The position numbers and the translations under genes were made by a program. From an uncultured Bacteroidales bacterium (lineage in GTDB: Bacteria; Bacteroidota; Bacteroidia; Bacteroidales; Paludibacteraceae): a stretch of DNA of 64,000 nucleotides. Below the pieces are notes generated by a model. That model ran no database searches and was not told the origin of the DNA. It was given only the letters and a program-made list of their open reading frames with translations. The stretch lies in the NCBI GenBank assembly GCA_902780495.1, contig CACZFM010000001.1, positions 1 to 64,000 on the forward strand, in the 5' to 3' direction. Of the stretch, positions 27,065 to 36,267 are shown piece after piece. Every line of letters begins with the position of its first letter. Positions within the stretch are counted from its first letter, which is position 1.

Positions 27065-27313
27065 TCACTTGTCACCTGCATAAAGGAATTCACGTCCTGC
27101 ACTTGCGGACCACTCGCGATACTGTTTCAGTTCGTTGAAACGATGAGCCACTTCGTCGTATTGTTGCTGCAACTCACGTCCTTTCTGTTTGGCGGCTTCT
27201 TTTTCGGCAGGGTCAGTTAGCTCGGCACGTGATTTATTGAAAGCCTTGAGTTCGCTTTTCAGCCGCGACATCTCCTCGCGGGTTTGTTGGTATAATTCTT
27301 CAGAGTAATGCAT
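27065..27313 (-). CDS. Small charged coiled-coil protein
   Basis: The ATG at 27313, one base after the stop of the preceding gene, gives 82 residues; a longer start at 27364 would overlap that gene. The product is an almost continuous charged helix with 'EEMSRLKSELKAFNKSRAEL' and 'KQKGRELQQQYDEV'. It is the last gene of the minus-strand run and is followed by a terminator. I do not recognise the family; it may be a partner of the YubB-like protein. Confidence 0.6.
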   Translation of the reverse strand: MHYSEELYQQTREEMSRLKSELKAFNKSRAELTDPAEKEAAKQKGRELQQQYDEVAHRFNELKQYREWSASAGREFLYAGDK

Positions 27314-27314
27314 A

Positions 27315-28274
27315 TCAAATAAGTCCTGATAGTTCCGAATAGATTTCTGCTTTATATTTTTCAAGATATTCTGTTAGTATTCTGCCATATACTTCTTCTG
27401 GGTAGAAACCGGGAATACAGCCGTGTTGCGCCTCGTAGGAATTCAGATCTACACCTTTCTCGCCTGCATATTCTTGAAGCATATGCTCATACCGGCTATC
27501 TTTATCCGGGTTAATTTCTGCGTCTTCAAGTGTTCTCCCGTTCCACATATAGCCCCAATAACAAGCTTCATGACCATAGGCATAGACGGTTATACCATCT
27601 AAGGCATTCATATACTCGAAGAAAGTAATTGGCGGACCCCAAGGACTTTCCACTTCTGATGATAGACACAAGATGCCATTTTCGTCTTTGAGGCACTTCC
27701 ATTGCTCAAATGCAGCCCATTTGCATCCATGATGTTTTGCCGCCCAATCATACCAACCAACGACGCCATATTTCTTCTTTTGGTATGCTACTGCACGGCG
27801 ATAGCCACGAACATATTTGCTATAAGAAGCCATCCATTTCGGGTGCATCATTTTCAAGGCGCGATCATAGTCCTCCGGCTCAAATCTTGGAGAAAGCGGA
27901 TCTGTAGGCTCATCACCAAAGATATCAAAGGGAAGTATCTCTTCCTCCTGCTGCTCTTCTATAGGGTGAAAGTCATCCGGATGCGCAAGCATGAAATCGT
28001 ATATCTCATCACTTTTCCCATACCACTCTGAAAAGCTCTGCATCTTATTGGTAGTATCCCAATGGTCAAAGGTTTTTGGGTGTGGCAGAAAAGAGAATGT
28101 AGATAAACTATGCTTTCTGTCTAGGTCAGCCAGAAGTGACGCAATTTGTTCGCCCGGCATCCGAACAGACACGCGCAAGGACAATCTGTTATTTTTTAGA
28201 CCTTTATTCAGCAAGTCCACAATGGCACGTTTTGAGCCATTGATAAATACGGAACTATCTATGTAATTAGCCAT
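27315..28274 (-). CDS. YubB/Api92-like (ferredoxin-like domain) protein
   Basis: This 319-residue protein ends with a segment resembling the Api92/YubB C-terminal domain found in plasmid- and phage-encoded proteins. The recognisable part is 'YGVVGWYDWAAKHHGCKWAA', where family members carry the pattern W-Y-D-W-x(5)-G-x-K-W. An acidic stretch ('EEQQEEEILPFDIFGDEPTD') lies near residue 107. Family members are linked to mobile DNA, but the biochemical role is unknown. It follows the PD-(D/E)XK gene and is one base from the 82-residue gene. Confidence 0.65.
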   Translation of the reverse strand: MANYIDSSVFINGSKRAIVDLLNKGLKNNRLSLRVSVRMPGEQIASLLADLDRKHSLSTFSFLPHPKTFDHWDTTNKMQSFSEWYGKSDEIYDFMLAHPDDFHPIEEQQEEEILPFDIFGDEPTDPLSPRFEPEDYDRALKMMHPKWMASYSKYVRGYRRAVAYQKKKYGVVGWYDWAAKHHGCKWAAFEQWKCLKDENGILCLSSEVESPWGPPITFFEYMNALDGITVYAYGHEACYWGYMWNGRTLEDAEINPDKDSRYEHMLQEYAGEKGVDLNSYEAQHGCIPGFYPEEVYGRILTEYLEKYKAEIYSELSGLI

Positions 28275-28344
28275 AAGTTCCTTAACTTAAATCTCTTTTG
28301 ACAGTTCGTTCCTCACAAATTGTGCACCTTCTTCAGCAAAGATA

Positions 28345-29805
28345 TCACTTAATAATCTCAACTAGCCGATCCATCATCTTGATTTCCTTGTCTAATTTCA
28401 GGATAGCATCTTTGTATACCGCGATACGGTTATCCAATTGGGCAAAATCCATCGTTGTCTGTATCGCACTCTTCTTCGGATTAGTGTCATAACTACCAAC
28501 TCGAAAGTACTTGCCATGATTCTCCTTTTTGAGCGATTGGTCTGTTTTTCTAAACACTATTTTCAGTCCTTCATACACTTTATCAGGGAAACGGGTCATA
28601 TCTTTTTGTGTCATCTCTGAAACCCTGGGAGACACATGGTCTATTCCCATCTGATAGTTGAATTTCTTTTTCTTTGAGGCCAGATGGAAAGGGTTACGAA
28701 TCGTGATATGTATTGAAGGAATGCTATAGTTCCTTTCGTCTCTCTCAGCCCATTTTTGTTTATAGAGCACGATAAACGATGGTGTATAATGTACGCGCCA
28801 ATCCTTGAGATCCATATCTTCCTCTGAAATCACTGGGCTGGATAAGTATTGCTCTATATCGTGCGCAAAGATATCCTCACGTGCAAATTCCAGGGACTTA
28901 ATAAGGCTATCTGCTATGGGTGTTTCTTTCGCTTTCTGATAGTATAGGATACCTTTAGAAATGAGATTATATTTCTGTATATCGGCTCCTACAAATTGTG
29001 CTTCCTTCGTTATCCATGATTGCTGCCAAGTGCTTGCCGGCTCAAGTACGTATTCCAAATATGCAATATATTGCTGCAAAGCACTATTTAGCAAATCATT
29101 TTGTGGTAGCAATGGCAGGAGATCCTTCTTAAGCCATTGATATATATCGTTCTCATAGGATAGCTTCCGAAAGTGTCCGATAGTATCCAATTCCGCTTTA
29201 ATGGTTCTAGAGAAACTGGATTGACTCGGACCTTCATCGCTATCTTGTTTGGTAAGATAATAGACATATAGATTCTGCAACAGATAGTCCACTTTCTTTT
29301 TCTGACCAAAGGTCAGTTTATCGTACCATTCTTTGTCAAATTGACCGGTTGCAGTATACGGAGATGAAATGCCTACATAAAGCAAAGTAGTAACATACCG
29401 TAACAACTGATTCCTTGTATCTGCCGCCTCGTTAACCTTATTCTCAATAATAATATTGGTATCTCCTATTTGAATCGCCAGATCGACAAGTCCCCAAGTG
29501 TCTTTTTTGTTTCCCAACGCTTTTAATTGCGTTGTGACATAAACATCTCCGGACTCTATGAACTCTTTCGTTGGCAGATCATCTATATCCAGCACTTCTT
29601 CCACAAATGATGGTAGGAGCATGTAATTGTTAAATGTCAGCAGTTGCTCTAACAGATTCGTGTGCATATTCTCTTTCATGTCAAAGATATCGCACAAAAG
29701 AAACGGACGACTATGCGTGTCGAATTCACGTTGATACTGCTCCAACAGGATATCCCAATTGAGGCCACCACCAGTTGATGTTGAGAGGAGATTATTGATT
29801 TTCAT
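28345..29805 (-). CDS. PD-(D/E)XK nuclease-superfamily protein
   Basis: The ATG at 29805 gives 486 residues. The N-terminal third fits the PDDEXK_4 pattern: Glu/Asn-rich 'ENMHTNLLEQLL', an Asp in 'WGLVDLAIQIGD', then 'NIIIENKVNEAADTRNQLLRY', the D-x(n)-E-x-K core with a following Gln. The C-terminal part is unassigned. Members occur among defence genes and as standalone proteins. It is separated by 158 bases from the LRR gene. That gap carries a weak TAGATTTG (complement of 29857-29864) but no good upstream element. Confidence 0.75.
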   Translation of the reverse strand: MKINNLLSTSTGGGLNWDILLEQYQREFDTHSRPFLLCDIFDMKENMHTNLLEQLLTFNNYMLLPSFVEEVLDIDDLPTKEFIESGDVYVTTQLKALGNKKDTWGLVDLAIQIGDTNIIIENKVNEAADTRNQLLRYVTTLLYVGISSPYTATGQFDKEWYDKLTFGQKKKVDYLLQNLYVYYLTKQDSDEGPSQSSFSRTIKAELDTIGHFRKLSYENDIYQWLKKDLLPLLPQNDLLNSALQQYIAYLEYVLEPASTWQQSWITKEAQFVGADIQKYNLISKGILYYQKAKETPIADSLIKSLEFAREDIFAHDIEQYLSSPVISEEDMDLKDWRVHYTPSFIVLYKQKWAERDERNYSIPSIHITIRNPFHLASKKKKFNYQMGIDHVSPRVSEMTQKDMTRFPDKVYEGLKIVFRKTDQSLKKENHGKYFRVGSYDTNPKKSAIQTTMDFAQLDNRIAVYKDAILKLDKEIKMMDRLVEIIK

Positions 29806-29963
29806 AGGTATATTATTTATTTGTTCATATTTATTACGCACAATATTATTTGGCTGCAAATCTAATACTTTATTTTCAAATTAAAAAATAGAAGTTAATC
29901 TTTTTTGCAATTCGCCCTAATTAGCCATAAAGGATCATAAGAATACTTATTAAATAATGCATC

Positions 29964-32000
29964 CTAATATCTAATCATTTTACAATCTGATCTGAATATC
30001 TGCTCACTATTATATTTCTTTCCTTTAGGCAGATATAATTTAGTAAGGTTAGTACATCCTTCGAAGATATTCTTTCCTAAATATGTTAAACTTTTGGGGA
30101 TTTTAAACGAAGTTAATTTGGTACAATCTGCAAATGCATATTCATCGATGCAATCTACACCTTCTGAAATGGTTACTGAAATCAAGTTATTGCAATTTCT
30201 AAAGCTATTTGCACCTAATCTTTTTACATTACCTGGGATTTTTATCGAACTTAAATTGCTACAGTTCTTAAAGGCATTGTTGCCAATTGATTCAACATTT
30301 TTCTTAATTGTTATAGATCTTAAAGCAGAATATTTATTAAAAGCGTTATTCCCTATATTTTTCACGTCTCCTCCTATTATAAACTCTTGCACTTGAGGGC
30401 CAAAGATTTCTGCCATAGGAGACACTGAACGAATATCAAAGTCTCTGCCAATAATTGCATTTGAATTAATAGTAACGGATGTCAATTTTGCGCACTCGTT
30501 AAAGGCATTTTTCCCGATTTTCAGGACAGAAGTCGGAATGATGATTGATTTCAAATCATAGCATTTTGCAAAAGTGTTTTTGCCAATCCCCCTTACTGAC
30601 TCGCCTAAAATGTAAGTTTCCACTTGCGGTCCAAATACATTGCTAAGAGATGATTTATTGTAATCTTTATTAACAATCATATCTGAATTTATAGTGACTG
30701 AAATAAGATTGGAGCATCCATCAAATGCACCGTTTTCTATTACTTTTACTGATTCACTTATAACAATGGATTTTAGTTCCTTGTTGTTATTAAATGCGTT
30801 TGCTTCAATTCTTTCTATATTGGCAGGAATAACAAATTCTCCTGATTTTGTGGGAGTTAATGATATGGAACCACTATTAGTCTCGTCTAAAAGTCCTATC
30901 ATTTCGACATTATCGGATTCAGAACTGGTTTCTCCATCTCCGAATATTGCAAGTGGTACAAAACATAGAAACATCATACCGACCAAACCAAGTATTACCC
31001 ACAATATGGTATGGTCTTTTTGCCACCAGATCGCACTTTTTGCCTTTTTTATATCCTCATCATAAGTGGATAGTAAATTTGCAAACACCGAATCTGTTGG
31101 ATATAGCGATTTAACTTTCAAAATACATTCCTTATACTTACTTAGATAAGCGGTCATCAGCATCGCTCCAGCCTCTCTTTCGGATTCTCCTTCGCCTCCG
31201 AGTTTTTCGCTCATCTTAGAATGCATCGAAACCGCAAATGTGAATAATTCTTCCCTTGCGGTTGGCAGAGGAAAAGTATTCAAAGCATCAGCCATTCTAT
31301 TCCATTTCGCTTTTTGCCCTTTAGTTGATTTGGTAATTTCTTCAAAAGTCCTTTCTAATTCTTTCAAATATCGCGTCGCGTTGGCAAAATTTGCAATATT
31401 AGTCACAGACACTTCCTGTGCCGGAATTTGTTCGGAAGCAGACCTTCTTCTTTTTTCTGCTGCATTTCCTCTTTTTCTCAAAGCTTCTTCCGCTTCTAAA
31501 GCTTTCTTTTCTGCATCCTTAGCACGACGTTCTGCTTCTAATGCACGCTTCTCCGCAATTTCTGCCTTTTTACGCGCTGTTTCTTCGGCCTTTTGGCGGA
31601 TTGCCTCTTCATTGGCTTTCTGGGCAGCTTCAGCTTCTTTGGCTTTTTTCTGTGCCTCCTGCTGCCGTATCTTCTTGGTCTCAGCAGGTAATTTAGGTGA
31701 TTTTTTCAACCAGCCTAAGCCATAGGCCAAACAGGAGAATACATAAAGAATTTCATCCTCCTGTAACATATTTCTCTGAGCAAAAGAACGAGCAAGAGCT
31801 TCAGTTTCAGCGTTCCATTCGCCGATTTCAGTCAGTTTTTGAGAGTAATCTTCTGTTACGATAGTGCGCAGTATCTTTTTATATGGACGCATCTCAATAT
31901 CGGAGAAAGCTCCTTCGTCATCCATACAACTGATAAGAGTTTTTGAATAAAGAACATCTATTCCTCTCTGCTTGATTATTTTCTTTATTATAAGATGCAT
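29964..32000 (-). CDS. Coiled-coil transmembrane protein with BspA-type leucine-rich repeats
   Basis: This 678-residue protein has four zones. Residues 1-100 form a helical domain ('GIDVLYSKTLISCMDDEGAF' ... 'YVFSCLAYGLGW') of a type common in Bacteroidota. Residues 103-190 are a Lys/Glu/Ala coiled coil. Residues 200-325 form a helical module that resembles part of the protein at 39833-40765. A membrane helix at about 331-353 precedes residues 375-670, which are LRR_5/BspA repeats ('IPTSVLKIGKNAFNECAKLT' type). I infer a cytoplasmic N-terminus and extracytoplasmic repeats. It follows the DA1-like gene by two bases and probably acts as a sensor or effector of the triad. Confidence 0.85.
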   Translation of the reverse strand: MHLIIKKIIKQRGIDVLYSKTLISCMDDEGAFSDIEMRPYKKILRTIVTEDYSQKLTEIGEWNAETEALARSFAQRNMLQEDEILYVFSCLAYGLGWLKKSPKLPAETKKIRQQEAQKKAKEAEAAQKANEEAIRQKAEETARKKAEIAEKRALEAERRAKDAEKKALEAEEALRKRGNAAEKRRRSASEQIPAQEVSVTNIANFANATRYLKELERTFEEITKSTKGQKAKWNRMADALNTFPLPTAREELFTFAVSMHSKMSEKLGGEGESEREAGAMLMTAYLSKYKECILKVKSLYPTDSVFANLLSTYDEDIKKAKSAIWWQKDHTILWVILGLVGMMFLCFVPLAIFGDGETSSESDNVEMIGLLDETNSGSISLTPTKSGEFVIPANIERIEANAFNNNKELKSIVISESVKVIENGAFDGCSNLISVTINSDMIVNKDYNKSSLSNVFGPQVETYILGESVRGIGKNTFAKCYDLKSIIIPTSVLKIGKNAFNECAKLTSVTINSNAIIGRDFDIRSVSPMAEIFGPQVQEFIIGGDVKNIGNNAFNKYSALRSITIKKNVESIGNNAFKNCSNLSSIKIPGNVKRLGANSFRNCNNLISVTISEGVDCIDEYAFADCTKLTSFKIPKSLTYLGKNIFEGCTNLTKLYLPKGKKYNSEQIFRSDCKMIRY

Positions 32001-32002
32001 AC

Positions 32003-32692
32003 TTAACGTTTATATGATTGCATATATGTGATTACGGACGAAAATCCTTTTTGTTCGTACATTTCTTTCATTTTTCGAAATCCATCGCCATAAACGATGT
32101 CTGTATCTCGGTTTAATAATTCAATCTGTCCCATTGCAGTAGGCGTATGGATAGATAGCATAACGAGATATGATCCTAAATTGCAAAAACCTTCGCATAT
32201 TGCGTCAGGAGGATATATTTGATGTTCATATTGCCAAATATGTAACATCTCATGCGATAGAACCATGGCTAATACAGCTCGTGATAAGTAGCGTCGTACA
32301 ACAATATGGTATCCGTCTGTATCAGGAGGTAATTCCACAAAACCTCTCGCCTGAGCCGAATGCAGATTCGCCATTTGTGCAGCAGTCACTCCTTTTAACA
32401 TAATATGCGATTTAATGTCTAAACCTTGCTGCTTATAGAACGTACGAATATACGAAACCGTTTTCTCTGCACCGGCTTTGTCCGGTACGTTCTTCACGCA
32501 AGTTTCACACAGCCATTCGCCAGGAACCATTTCCTTGGCTTTTGATCCATAATAACGTCCGCAACTGGAACAGAAGCAAGCATTATGTTTTTTACATGCA
32601 AGATTTCCGCTCCAGTCTTGGTACGCTTCGCCAAGTATGATCTTACCACAGATACGGCACGAATGTCCTAACAATAATGAGCGAATGTTCAT
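32003..32692 (-). CDS. DA1-like LIM/zinc-finger metallopeptidase
   Basis: This 229-residue protein has an N-terminal LIM-like double zinc finger: C12-x2-C15, C33-x2-H36, C41-x2-C44 and C62-x2-C65. The C-terminal peptidase resembles plant DA1: the zinc motif H147-E-M-L-H151, then a downstream Glu in 'ICEGFCNLGSYLVM' as third ligand. Plant DA1 is a ubiquitin-activated peptidase; bacterial homologues are of unknown target. The TGATG overlap with the PP2C gene and the two-base gap to the LRR gene place it inside the signalling cassette. I infer that it cleaves a partner protein or a modified peptide of the same cassette. Confidence 0.82.
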   Translation of the reverse strand: MNIRSLLLGHSCRICGKIILGEAYQDWSGNLACKKHNACFCSSCGRYYGSKAKEMVPGEWLCETCVKNVPDKAGAEKTVSYIRTFYKQQGLDIKSHIMLKGVTAAQMANLHSAQARGFVELPPDTDGYHIVVRRYLSRAVLAMVLSHEMLHIWQYEHQIYPPDAICEGFCNLGSYLVMLSIHTPTAMGQIELLNRDTDIVYGDGFRKMKEMYEQKGFSSVITYMQSYKR

Positions 32693-33954
32693 CAGCTATC
32701 CGTCTCTACTTTCTCTCCTACGATATTTTGGAGTGACTTTAGTGTTTTTTCGTAATCTGCTTTGACACGTTGATACTCACGCTCTATAGCCGGTTTTCGC
32801 GATTCGAGATCTTTTGCCTCCTTGGTCGCCTTCTCTATTCTTCGATTAATGTCAGTCAATTTTTGTTCCCATTCATCCATTGACGATTTAAGAGATTCCA
32901 AGTCTTTCGACAGAGCCTCTTTTAAACGACATTCTACCGCATTTGACATAGCATCCAGCAGACTCTCATCATAGACAAATGCTACAGACATATCATCCTT
33001 GCTACGCATAGCACTGAGTATAGGAAGATTCTCTTGAATCTCCTTAATAACCGATTCTAAGCCCTCTTGCTTTATACGACGAATGATATTACCATAGAAA
33101 TTATATAATTTGTCGCCATCGCCAAGCGAGTCGTCAAGTCCATCCGATCCTAAAAATATTGCAGATGGGAATTGTCCATCCCCTTCTGCGCAATATCGGA
33201 ATTCCTCTACAGGTTCCGAATCACATAAAGATGTTGTTTTGTTGAGGAAACAACGTTCGTCCCATGGAATAGGCTGCGAGAACTGCATATCCTTATCCAT
33301 CATAACGCACTTGCCATCTCCCAAATGGAAGGCGAACCAATAATCAGGCGTCTGTGCGTACGTCATCAGCGTACATCCGTATGCTTTGACTATCCGTTCT
33401 GAGTCTTGCAAGATTTGCAAATGTTCCGGCTTAATATTCTCGGTTTCCCACTGTGTGACAGGACGCTTCGCATCTTCTAAGATAGCATTTCTCCATTGGA
33501 TATAAATTTTTGCGAACAATCGACGCATACTGATATCCAAGTTGTCTTGCTCTGCTATCGTATCTAATATACCCACTTGCGTAAATGGCATATTTGCAAA
33601 GAGGTTCTTACCGTCTTCACGTATCAACTCGAGCACATTCGTGACTGTGATATCCGCCGCTTCTTTTGCTCCTACTGCGCTACGGAAATAAGTATCCCCG
33701 CCATGACCATCACACACAACGGCAATATAGATACCTTTTTCTTTATCAACATACGTGCGTGAATAATCTTGGCATTCCTTGTTGGTCGCTTTATGACTGT
33801 CCCCTTGACAGGAATAATTGTAACATTCAGTAGTCGGCAAAATCTGAGACTTGGAAGATGGTTCTATCAGCGGCAAAACTTGAGGTTCGGCAGATGGTTC
33901 TATCTGCCGTTCCTCATTTTTTTTGCTTCCGAAAAGAGATTTGAAGAAACTCAT
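32692..33954 (-). CDS. PP2C-family Ser/Thr phosphatase (TerY-P triad)
   Basis: This 420-residue protein has a PP2C fold with metal-binding residues in 'VVCDGHGG' (D82), 'FLGSDGLDDS' and 'SKDDMSVAF'. The N-terminal 40 residues hold a short duplicated segment of the form EPS-x2-(P/S)-Q-(V/I)-L-P. The C-terminal 90 residues form a coiled coil ('KLTDINRRIEKATKEAKDLE'). In the TerY-P triad this enzyme opposes the kinase. It lies eight bases after the vWA gene and overlaps the DA1-like gene by one base. Confidence 0.9.
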   Translation of the reverse strand: MSFFKSLFGSKKNEERQIEPSAEPQVLPLIEPSSKSQILPTTECYNYSCQGDSHKATNKECQDYSRTYVDKEKGIYIAVVCDGHGGDTYFRSAVGAKEAADITVTNVLELIREDGKNLFANMPFTQVGILDTIAEQDNLDISMRRLFAKIYIQWRNAILEDAKRPVTQWETENIKPEHLQILQDSERIVKAYGCTLMTYAQTPDYWFAFHLGDGKCVMMDKDMQFSQPIPWDERCFLNKTTSLCDSEPVEEFRYCAEGDGQFPSAIFLGSDGLDDSLGDGDKLYNFYGNIIRRIKQEGLESVIKEIQENLPILSAMRSKDDMSVAFVYDESLLDAMSNAVECRLKEALSKDLESLKSSMDEWEQKLTDINRRIEKATKEAKDLESRKPAIEREYQRVKADYEKTLKSLQNIVGEKVETDS

Positions 33955-33961
33955 AATTCGA

Positions 33962-34717
33962 TTACCAATTATCGTCCATCGTCACGTTTGCAGCTTCTTG
34001 ACCAATCTGCACATTTGACTCGCCTTGTAACTGTTGTGCGATAGCTTGTCCTACTTCCTCTTGTTTTGTTTCGGGAGCATCTGCGCCTGCAGATGAGCTA
34101 GAACTCTTTGAGCCCACCTGTGAAGACGTAACAACGACGCATTTGATTACTTTCTTCAGCGACTCAACATCGTGCACTTGAATAACCATCTCAATGTTAC
34201 CGGTAAACTTCGCGAGCACTTCCAAATCTGCGTCATCGCCGATAGCAATGGCTATCTTGATAGCAGCTTTATACCAGTTATTCTGCTTTAACTGAGAGAG
34301 TCCACGTTCAAAATCATCTGTGGGACCGCCATCAGACAAGAGAATAAGTACGGGAGCAAATGAGCCACTACCGCTCTTCATAAAACCATGCGATTGTGAT
34401 AACTTGCTTGCCAATTCAGAGCAAGCTGCTCCTAAATCAGTGCCTCCGTTTGCTGTTTGGTCAGTCCATTCAAAATCAGCTGCAATCTTTGGTTCGGGAG
34501 TTACCCAATCACATCCATTGGAGAATGTTAATGCTGCCACTTTAATTTCAGCATCTGCATTCGAATCATTGATGTCATTTACAATAGGCAGAACGTTACG
34601 AATAGCATCGTTTACTGCTCCAATTTTACTTCCTCTCATACTACCGGAAACATCGGCAAGTAAGAATAAGGTCATCGTGCGACGCGGCACGGCTTGAACA
34701 TCATCTAATAAACCCAT
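33962..34717 (-). CDS. TerY-like von Willebrand factor A protein (TerY-P triad)
   Basis: This 251-residue protein starts after a short basic lead with a MIDAS metal site D22-x-S24-x-S26 in 'LLADVSGSM'. A later Thr ('NGGTDLGAAC') and Asp ('LLSDGGPTDDF') complete the site. No signal peptide is present, so it is cytoplasmic, as in TerY. The C-terminal 45 residues are low-complexity, with Ser and Gln. In the triad the vWA protein is thought to be a phosphorylated adaptor. It lies between kinase and phosphatase, 19 and 7 bases away. Confidence 0.9.
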   Translation of the reverse strand: MGLLDDVQAVPRRTMTLFLLADVSGSMRGSKIGAVNDAIRNVLPIVNDINDSNADAEIKVAALTFSNGCDWVTPEPKIAADFEWTDQTANGGTDLGAACSELASKLSQSHGFMKSGSGSFAPVLILLSDGGPTDDFERGLSQLKQNNWYKAAIKIAIAIGDDADLEVLAKFTGNIEMVIQVHDVESLKKVIKCVVVTSSQVGSKSSSSSAGADAPETKQEEVGQAIAQQLQGESNVQIGQEAANVTMDDNW

Positions 34718-34736
34718 AATGATAAAGTTTTTAAAG

Positions 34737-36011
34737 TTATTGTATTTTTGCTATATATTGATATCCTCTTATTTTCAGTTTAAGCTGCAATCCAACTTTT
34801 ACCGGAAGGTACTCGTTTGGTTTCACAATACGTACTTGACCGGTAGTAGTTTGAACCTCAATGTCGTTTTGCATTAAGTTTTGAATTACCAGTTTGGATG
34901 GGTCTTGTGCGGTATGAACAATTCGCATATCCGGTGTATCATCCCGATCAATAAAAAGCGTATTACCATCCGTTAAGGGTAATCTGCGCTTTTCTATTTC
35001 GAGTACATTCGAAACGACAATCGATTTTCCACAATCAAGACATTTCTGTAAACTTGCAAATGTTTCTTCCCCACAGAACGGGCAACGGATTAATTCATCG
35101 CGTACAGAGGTTAGAATATCCAACCATTGCATTTCTGTTAGACGCTTATTGGGGCTATTGAGAATTGGCGCTGTAAACTCCCGAGTAAAGGAGTCACGAA
35201 GCAACTTCGGGAATAGTGGCCAACGTTTGATCACATTGTTATGTAATCCCTTTATCGGCGCATTGGATTTATCTGTCGGGTGCGCGATAAAGAGTATCTC
35301 ACTTCCATAACATTTTCGATCTAGTTCTTCGGTCATGCAAGGATGTGCCAATACCTTCATTCCCTCAAACGGGTGATTCATGTAAATGATGTAGAATAAA
35401 ATCACTGCCAAAGAGAATTTATCGGTATAAGCATCCGGCATACGTTGCCCAGTAACTACTTCCGGAGCCATATATCGTGCTTTACCTAAAATGCCGGATT
35501 TCTCTCCATTCGGGAAAGCATTGTCATTATCGCAGATCATTACATGACCTGTCTTTGGATCAATAAAGAAGTTGCCATCATTCAAATCTTGGTAACTTAA
35601 TCCCTTTGCGTGCAATGCTTTAAATGCTTCGCATATTTCTATCGCAGAAGTAAAGATGGCATGCAGACTTGCAAAGCGCTGCTTGTTAATAAGGAATTGA
35701 CCAAACTCATAGTAGCCTTCCGGGCGGAGTTTCATTACATAGCCGAAGCTGCCCTGCTCATGTTGGGTCACGTACTCCGGCCATATAAACATCGGAGCAG
35801 GAGCACCTGATTCTGCATTCTGCCGCAAGTTTTTGTAGAACTTCTCTGGAGAAGATGATGGCGGGTTTTTATACCATTTTAATGCCATGTCTTTTCCGTT
35901 AACCGAGGCAAGGTACACATAGCCTTGTCCTCCTTCGCCAAGTAATTTCTTTACTGTGGCTGTCGCTCCGTTCGTCAAATGGACGGTAGCACCGATTTGT
36001 AATTCTGACAT
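34737..36011 (-). CDS. Ser/Thr protein kinase with zinc ribbon (TerY-P triad)
   Basis: This 424-residue kinase has a Gly-rich loop 'LGEGGQGYVY' (G25-G30), the catalytic Lys K45 in 'MALKWY', the catalytic loop 'YQDLNDGNFF' with Asp and Asn kept, and the metal Asp in 'CDNDNA' in place of DFG. 'ARYMAPEV' is the activation segment end. After the kinase fold come a zinc ribbon (C-x2-C ... C-x2-C, 'CPFCGEE' and 'CLDCG') and a beta-rich C-terminal domain. This layout is that of the TerY-P triad kinase. The degenerate DFG is usual in that group. It is four bases from the 64-residue gene upstream. Confidence 0.9.
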   Translation of the reverse strand: MSELQIGATVHLTNGATATVKKLLGEGGQGYVYLASVNGKDMALKWYKNPPSSSPEKFYKNLRQNAESGAPAPMFIWPEYVTQHEQGSFGYVMKLRPEGYYEFGQFLINKQRFASLHAIFTSAIEICEAFKALHAKGLSYQDLNDGNFFIDPKTGHVMICDNDNAFPNGEKSGILGKARYMAPEVVTGQRMPDAYTDKFSLAVILFYIIYMNHPFEGMKVLAHPCMTEELDRKCYGSEILFIAHPTDKSNAPIKGLHNNVIKRWPLFPKLLRDSFTREFTAPILNSPNKRLTEMQWLDILTSVRDELIRCPFCGEETFASLQKCLDCGKSIVVSNVLEIEKRRLPLTDGNTLFIDRDDTPDMRIVHTAQDPSKLVIQNLMQNDIEVQTTTGQVRIVKPNEYLPVKVGLQLKLKIRGYQYIAKIQ

Positions 36012-36015
36012 ATTT

Positions 36016-36210
36016 TTATTTTTGAGAGACCTCTTCTACAAATACATTCCAATCTCCTGCATTACTAACACAGGCTATTACCCAATTGATTGCATCTTGC
36101 TCGTTATTGCCCCATGCGCCAGTTTTTCCATGCTCAATGACCTTACGATCATAGTCAGATTTTGGATGGGCAAGAGTTCTATGCCATTTCACTTCGTACC
36201 ATTGACTCAT
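36016..36210 (-). CDS. Small 64-residue protein before the kinase
   Basis: The ATG at 36210 gives a 64-residue Trp-rich protein with 'SQWYEVKWHRTLAHPKSDYD' at the N-terminus and 'DAINWVIACVSNAGDWNVFV' after it. It is compact and probably single-domain. I do not recognise it. The four-base spacing to the kinase and the 57-base gap on the other side, which carries the repeated 34-nt element, suggest that it opens the triad sub-block. Confidence 0.6.
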   Translation of the reverse strand: MSQWYEVKWHRTLAHPKSDYDRKVIEHGKTGAWGNNEQDAINWVIACVSNAGDWNVFVEEVSQK

Positions 36211-36231
36211 AATTCAATTAACTTTAAATTG

Positions 36232-36265
36232 TTGCCTACTCTTCTTCGGATTTTTGGCATACTCC
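36232..36265 (-). promoter_or_regulatory. Repeated 34-nt element, copy A
   Basis: Plus-strand bases beginning TTGCCTACTCTTC and ending ACTCC match copy B at 42946-42980 at most positions, with one single-base gap. Shared blocks are TTGCCTACTCTT, TCGGATTTT, GGC and ACTCC. Both copies lie upstream of a block of minus-strand cassette genes. It may be a shared regulatory or recombination element. Confidence 0.6.
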
Positions 36266-36267
36266 GT

